Part shown: piece after piece, positions 6,127 to 8,738 of the stretch
How positions within the stretch are numbered: the first letter of the stretch is position 1
Layout: each line of letters opens with the position of its first letter
Program-made: the position numbers and the translations under genes
The notes under the pieces: generated by a model
Told to the model about the DNA's origin: nothing
Seen by the model: the letters and a program-made list of their open reading frames with translations, nothing else
The model's database searches: none
Source: an uncultured bacterium
GTDB taxonomy: Bacteria > Cyanobacteriota > Vampirovibrionia > Gastranaerophilales > Gastranaerophilaceae
Direction: 5' to 3'
NCBI GenBank assembly: GCA_900551675.1
Contig: URXH01000076.1
Location: 1 to 8,738, forward strand
DNA length: 8,738 bases

Positions 6127-6977
6127 AAAAGTTGATAATTAATTCCGAATAATTTTTCTTTATTCTCTATGCATGTCGCACAATATGGTGTTTCGAGCGT
6201 ATTATGCCGTGCAAAATCTTTAAATTCTGAACCGCACCTGCCCCTGCTGTCGTTTGCGAGAAACGGACATGTGTAAACTCCTTTTGCAGTAAGAATTCTT
6301 CCATATTCACAGTCCAGACTTTCCCATGAAAATTCAGGTAATTCTTTTGGTTTTTGATTTTTGTTGTGATAAAGATTTATTGTAAAGTTGCTGTCAGATG
6401 CCTCAAAACCTGCTTTAGTACAAATTTTTTTGAATTCGTTTAAAAGTATATTTCTGTCTTCATTATAATAATTTGTAATACACAATATAGGGTTAAATCC
6501 GTATTTTACAAGACTTTTTAATGCATGAACTGTCTGCCTGTATGAGCCGCGTCCTCTTATATCATCATTTTTGACTTCATCGTAATGATCTATGCTGAGT
6601 TTAAAAATTATTTCAAAAGAGCTTTCATCTTCAACCCTTTTTAAAAAGCGGACTTTTTTTTCATTAATAAATGTTCCGTTTGTAAAAATGCATACATTTG
6701 AACGTTTAAGACAAAGTCTCAAAATTGCGTTAAAATCAGGATGCGTCATAGGTTCTGCACCTGTAAGGTAGATGCATTCAATATTTTCAGCTTTTGTATC
6801 TGTTATGGCATTTTTTATTGTTTCTACAGATATAAAATCTTTGATATTTTTGCTGAGCGGGAAATCTATGTAGCAGTGTCTGCAGTGCTGGTTGCAATTT
6901 TTTGAAGTTAATTCTATAAACAGATTGTTTAATTCTTTGAGTTTGCAGACAGGTGTTTGAAAAATAGCATTTGTCAT
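6120..6977 (-). CDS. Radical SAM protein with C-terminal cysteine cluster, substrate unknown
   Basis: Radical S-adenosylmethionine enzyme of 285 residues. The CxxxCxxC motif is CNQHCRHC (Cys28, Cys32, Cys35), which binds the catalytic [4Fe-4S] cluster. The SAM-binding motif is LTGAEPMTHPDF (71-82), with GAEP in place of the common GGEP. FTNGTFI (98-104) and KLSIDHYDE (126-134) are further barrel strands typical of MoaA/PqqE-like members. The C-terminus carries Cys223, Cys237, Cys248, Cys266 and Cys269 (YTCPF, GRCGS, YCATC), a spacing like a shortened SPASM/twitch domain that could hold an auxiliary Fe-S cluster. The substrate cannot be read from the sequence. The ATG has AGGAG 10 bases upstream. 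It may be the last gene of a unit starting with the pseudopilin at the right edge, although 85 bases separate it from the 104-codon gene before it. Confidence 0.88.
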   Translation of the reverse strand: MTNAIFQTPVCKLKELNNLFIELTSKNCNQHCRHCYIDFPLSKNIKDFISVETIKNAITDTKAENIECIYLTGAEPMTHPDFNAILRLCLKRSNVCIFTNGTFINEKKVRFLKRVEDESSFEIIFKLSIDHYDEVKNDDIRGRGSYRQTVHALKSLVKYGFNPILCITNYYNEDRNILLNEFKKICTKAGFEASDSNFTINLYHNKNQKPKELPEFSWESLDCEYGRILTAKGVYTCPFLANDSRGRCGSEFKDFARHNTLETPYCATCIENKEKLFGINYQLFE

Positions 6978-7061
6978 ATTATTTGAACTCCTTTTTTATT
7001 TAAGATTATTGTATTTTCTTAAAAATAAAAAAGAAATTCTCCTACAGGGTAATTATTATTT

Positions 7062-7376
7062 TTAGTTATTGAAATCTTCAGGTTTTTTATCCTCAAGCCA
7101 TTTGCTCATTATATAATGCTCATAGCTTAATGCATAATTATATAACGCATTTACAAGAACTCTTCCGCTTTCTGATTTGCCGACAATCAGAAAATCTCCG
7201 GATTTGTTTTCGGCAAGCATAATTTCTCTATGGACAATTTTATCAACATTATTTTTAGGATTTTTGTAAATTACAAGTTTTATCCAATCACAGAGGATTT
7301 GTGTTCCTGTGGATTGGCCCGATGTTATGTCGTTATTTCTGCTTTGTAAATATTTGGAAAATTCGCTTAATATCAT
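7062..7376 (-). CDS. Unrecognised 104-residue protein downstream of comF
   Basis: I do not recognise this protein. It is 104 residues, has no signal peptide or membrane helix, and is mixed-charge and soluble-looking. An N-terminal helical part (MILSEFSKYLQSR) is followed by a Gly/Ser/Thr-rich turn (TSGQSTGTQ). A probable alpha/beta core (IVHREIMLAENKSGDFLIVGKSE) leads to an amphipathic helix (VLVNALYNYALSYEHYIMSKWLED). It starts 6 bases after the comF stop. Only a weak AGAAG-like ribosome site lies in the comF end, so it is likely translated by coupling to comF. Its codon use and base composition look like those of its neighbours. A real gene is supported by the tight spacing and by a plausible full-length protein with no frame break. 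Confidence 0.68.
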   Translation of the reverse strand: MILSEFSKYLQSRNNDITSGQSTGTQILCDWIKLVIYKNPKNNVDKIVHREIMLAENKSGDFLIVGKSESGRVLVNALYNYALSYEHYIMSKWLEDKKPEDFNN

Positions 7377-7382
7377 CTGTAT

Positions 7383-8030
7383 TTATTCTTCTAACGGGGG
7401 TGTTGCGGCAAAGCATATAATATCATCAATGCCGTTTCTTTTCAACTCTTTAATCATTGCTTCAAAAGTTGAGCCTGTTGTGCAGATATCATCTATTAAA
7501 AGCAGTGTCTTTCCATGATATTTTGTTTTGTCAACTTCAAATGCATTTTCAAGATTTTTCATCCGCTCATTTCGTTTTAGCTTGTATTGCGGCTTTGTAT
7601 CCTTGATTCTTTTTATCAGTTCAGTATTAAGTGTGCTGGATGTGATTCTGCAGAATTCTTCACCTGTAAGATTCATGTGATTATATTTTCTTTTTTTCTC
7701 ACGTTTGGGAAAAATAGGCACCGGGACAACCTCAAAATCTTTCCTGTCAGTAATTTTTGAAAAATATTCTGCCATAAATTTCGCAAGATAGTAGGCTAAA
7801 TCTTTTTGATTGTGGTATTTTAAACCTCTGATAAGTTTTTGAAAATTTTTGGAATAAATTCCCGCACAGTAAACCTTTTTACCTTCAACAATGCGGTTAA
7901 TTTTCAATGGAAGAAAATCCAATTGCTCATAGCAATTTGAACACATTTTGACAGCTTCTTTTGAACTTCTGCAAAAGTAGCATTTCTTTTTATATATCCA
8001 GTCAAGCAAGCCTGTTAAACGTTGAAGCAT
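7383..8030 (-). CDS. comF: ComF-family protein (zinc ribbon plus phosphoribosyltransferase fold)
   Basis: ComF family proteins are needed for DNA uptake in transformable bacteria; their phosphoribosyltransferase-type fold acts in the cytoplasm. From the ATG at 8030 the protein has 215 residues, a typical length. It begins MLQRLTGLLDWIYKKKCYFC, and the N-terminal zinc ribbon uses CYFC and CSNC pairs. A basic stretch with VVPVPIFPKREKKRKYNHMN follows, and near the C-terminus lies the PRPP-binding loop LLLIDDICTTGST. The frame also opens at a TTG (8048) that would add six residues. Family alignment from memory favours the ATG, because ComF proteins commonly start ML-x-x-L. Neither start has a Shine-Dalgarno sequence. 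TATAAT lies 6 bases before the ATG, so a leaderless message is possible. The gene follows the pseudopilin with only 29 bases between them. Confidence 0.88.
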   Translation of the reverse strand: MLQRLTGLLDWIYKKKCYFCRSSKEAVKMCSNCYEQLDFLPLKINRIVEGKKVYCAGIYSKNFQKLIRGLKYHNQKDLAYYLAKFMAEYFSKITDRKDFEVVPVPIFPKREKKRKYNHMNLTGEEFCRITSSTLNTELIKRIKDTKPQYKLKRNERMKNLENAFEVDKTKYHGKTLLLIDDICTTGSTFEAMIKELKRNGIDDIICFAATPPLEE

Positions 8031-8036
8031 ACTAAA

Positions 8037-8042
8037 ATTATA
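8037..8042 (-). promoter_or_regulatory. Perfect -10 box immediately before the comF ATG
   Basis: TATAAT on the minus strand ends 6 bases before the ATG at 8030. A transcript from it would begin at or next to the A of the start codon. No convincing -35 is seen 16-18 bases upstream and there is no TGn extension, so promoter activity is uncertain. Confidence 0.35.
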
Positions 8043-8059
8043 CAACAAATTTGGCTGTT

Positions 8060-8738
8060 TTAGGGCAGATTATTAAAATAATCATTATCCAGCAACGCTT
8101 TTGCAGTACAACCTACACCTTCGTTGTCAAATTGTGGTCCATTTACCCTGCAAGTCTGGTCGGTATATGCAGAATTAATACCTCCGCTTGGGATAATTGA
8201 GCCTGTTTCCGGATTTACTTCAAAAACGAAAAAATCATGTCCAAGTGCATTAGGAGCTTTATCAACTCCGTTTATGTCCACCGTGAATAAAAACCTGTCG
8301 CTTTTGCAAGTGCCACGATCAAATACTATCAGCATAGAGTCATTAGTTGTAATAAAACCGTCATCAAGACAGTTTTCAAATGAGCCTGTGCCGCTAAATA
8401 AGGTATTTTTAGGGTAATTTTTATAAGTCGCTACAATTTTATTAAATAATTCAGAACATTCTGATTTCGAGCAATATGTTCCGCCGTTAAAATATTTAGA
8501 TAAAGGCTTTAGAAAATCACTTTCAGGGTTCGAGTAGTTTTGCGGGTTTGGGATTTGTTGTTCATCATTAATGAATTGTTGTGTAGTCTGACTTAAAATA
8601 GAATATGCCTTTTTTAATTGCGTTTGTAAAACTTTTCCTCTAGCATTTTGTATAATAACAGGCATAGTCATAGCAGCAACAATGCCTATAATTCCTAAGG
8701 TAATCAAAACTTCGGCTAACGTAAACGCTGCGCGTTTA
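8060..8738 (-). CDS. Type IV pilin-like / type II secretion pseudopilin, 5'-truncated
   Basis: Second pilin-like subunit, read leftward and cut by the right window edge; 225 codons are visible. The first codons, KRAAFTLAEVLITLGIIGIV, give a basic leader, a prepilin peptidase site at A|F, Glu at +5 and the hydrophobic helix. The true start lies beyond the window; the TTG at 8707 is inside the helix and is not the start. The mature part has six cysteines, spread through its middle and C-terminal parts. It also has a FTVDINGVDKAPNALGHD loop, nearly the same pattern as in the pseudopilin at the left edge, and a shared ending (GVGCTAKAL to NLP; the left protein has GFGCTPYAV). The two are paralogues with diverged middle parts. 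No terminator is seen before comF, so it is probably co-transcribed with it. Confidence 0.88.
   Translation of the reverse strand, partial: KRAAFTLAEVLITLGIIGIVAAMTMPVIIQNARGKVLQTQLKKAYSILSQTTQQFINDEQQIPNPQNYSNPESDFLKPLSKYFNGGTYCSKSECSELFNKIVATYKNYPKNTLFSGTGSFENCLDDGFITTNDSMLIVFDRGTCKSDRFLFTVDINGVDKAPNALGHDFFVFEVNPETGSIIPSGGINSAYTDQTCRVNGPQFDNEGVGCTAKALLDNDYFNNLP
8722..8738. repeat. 17-base palindrome at the right window edge
   Basis: TAAACG (8722-8727) and CGTTTA (8733-8738) form a perfect inverted repeat around CTGCG. It covers the KRAAF codons of the pseudopilin, and the window ends on its last base. Confidence 0.5.

Noticed and set aside
5945..6142. 65-codon frame overlapping the end of the PilO-like gene
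   Set aside because: It is out of frame with PilO, Lys/Arg/Leu-rich, and has no plausible ribosome site.
7015..7036. TTTCTT / AAGAAA inverted repeat as a terminator between the 104-codon gene and the radical SAM gene
   Set aside because: It is a six-pair AT-only stem with a ten-base loop and no following T-run in the direction of transcription.
7062..7376. 104-residue protein as a RiPP precursor for the radical SAM enzyme
   Set aside because: It looks like a folded mixed alpha/beta protein with no Cys- or Gly-rich core peptide or leader cleavage site.
8068..8083. GATTATT / AATAATC hairpin at the end of the right pseudopilin as a terminator
   Set aside because: It is an AT-rich stem with almost no loop, inside the last codons, followed by CTGCCC rather than a T-run.
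8124..8417. 97-codon open frame on the plus strand opposite the right pseudopilin
   Set aside because: It lies wholly within the pseudopilin coding region, has no ribosome site, and its composition follows from the opposite strand.
1..8738. Inverted pseudopilin segments as ends of a composite mobile element
   Set aside because: The repeats are the coding starts of two functional-looking genes. No transposase or integrase lies between them, and the interior genes are core functions.

Overview
The window is an AT-rich stretch of bacterial chromosome. It looks like core and cell-envelope genes rather than a mobile island. The two truncated pseudopilin genes at its edges carry the prepilin core FTLAEVLITLGIIG(V/I)VAAMTMP. 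I associate this form with gut Vampirovibrionia/Melainabacteria (Candidatus Gastranaerophilales), where such genes are abundant. That assignment is recall plus inference; no rRNA or other lineage marker is present to confirm it. No tRNA, rRNA, CRISPR array, transposase or phage gene is visible, and no gap between genes exceeds about 115 bases.

Left part (1-3678). A 5'-truncated pseudopilin gene runs rightward and converges on a leftward sigma-70 family sigma factor gene. The two share a 13-bp bidirectional terminator hairpin. Behind the sigma gene, on the same strand, lie rlmB (23S rRNA 2'-O-methyltransferase) and nadA (quinolinate synthase), joined by a TAATG stop/start overlap. The sigma gene has its own good promoter, whose -35 box lies inside the end of rlmB.

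Middle (3679-6114). Transcribed away from nadA are two genes for a type IV pilus / type II secretion inner-membrane platform. The first is a 554-aa protein that joins a PilM-like cytoplasmic domain to a PilN-like membrane and periplasmic part, a GspL-like arrangement. The second is a PilO-like protein with a GTG start.

Right part (6120-8738). Four leftward genes are closely spaced: a second pseudopilin (5'-truncated by the window edge), a comF-like phosphoribosyltransferase gene, an unrecognised 104-codon gene and a radical SAM protein of unknown substrate. The last converges on the PilO gene.

Taken together, pseudopilins, a PilM/N/O platform and ComF lie within 9 kb. This fits a pilus, secretion or DNA-uptake machine, although the ATPase, prepilin peptidase, outer-membrane secretin and ComEC are not in the window. 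The points most worth a second look are the PilM-PilN fusion, the long start-less leader in front of the left pseudopilin, near-identical pseudopilin 5' segments facing inward at both window ends, and a possibly leaderless comF mRNA.
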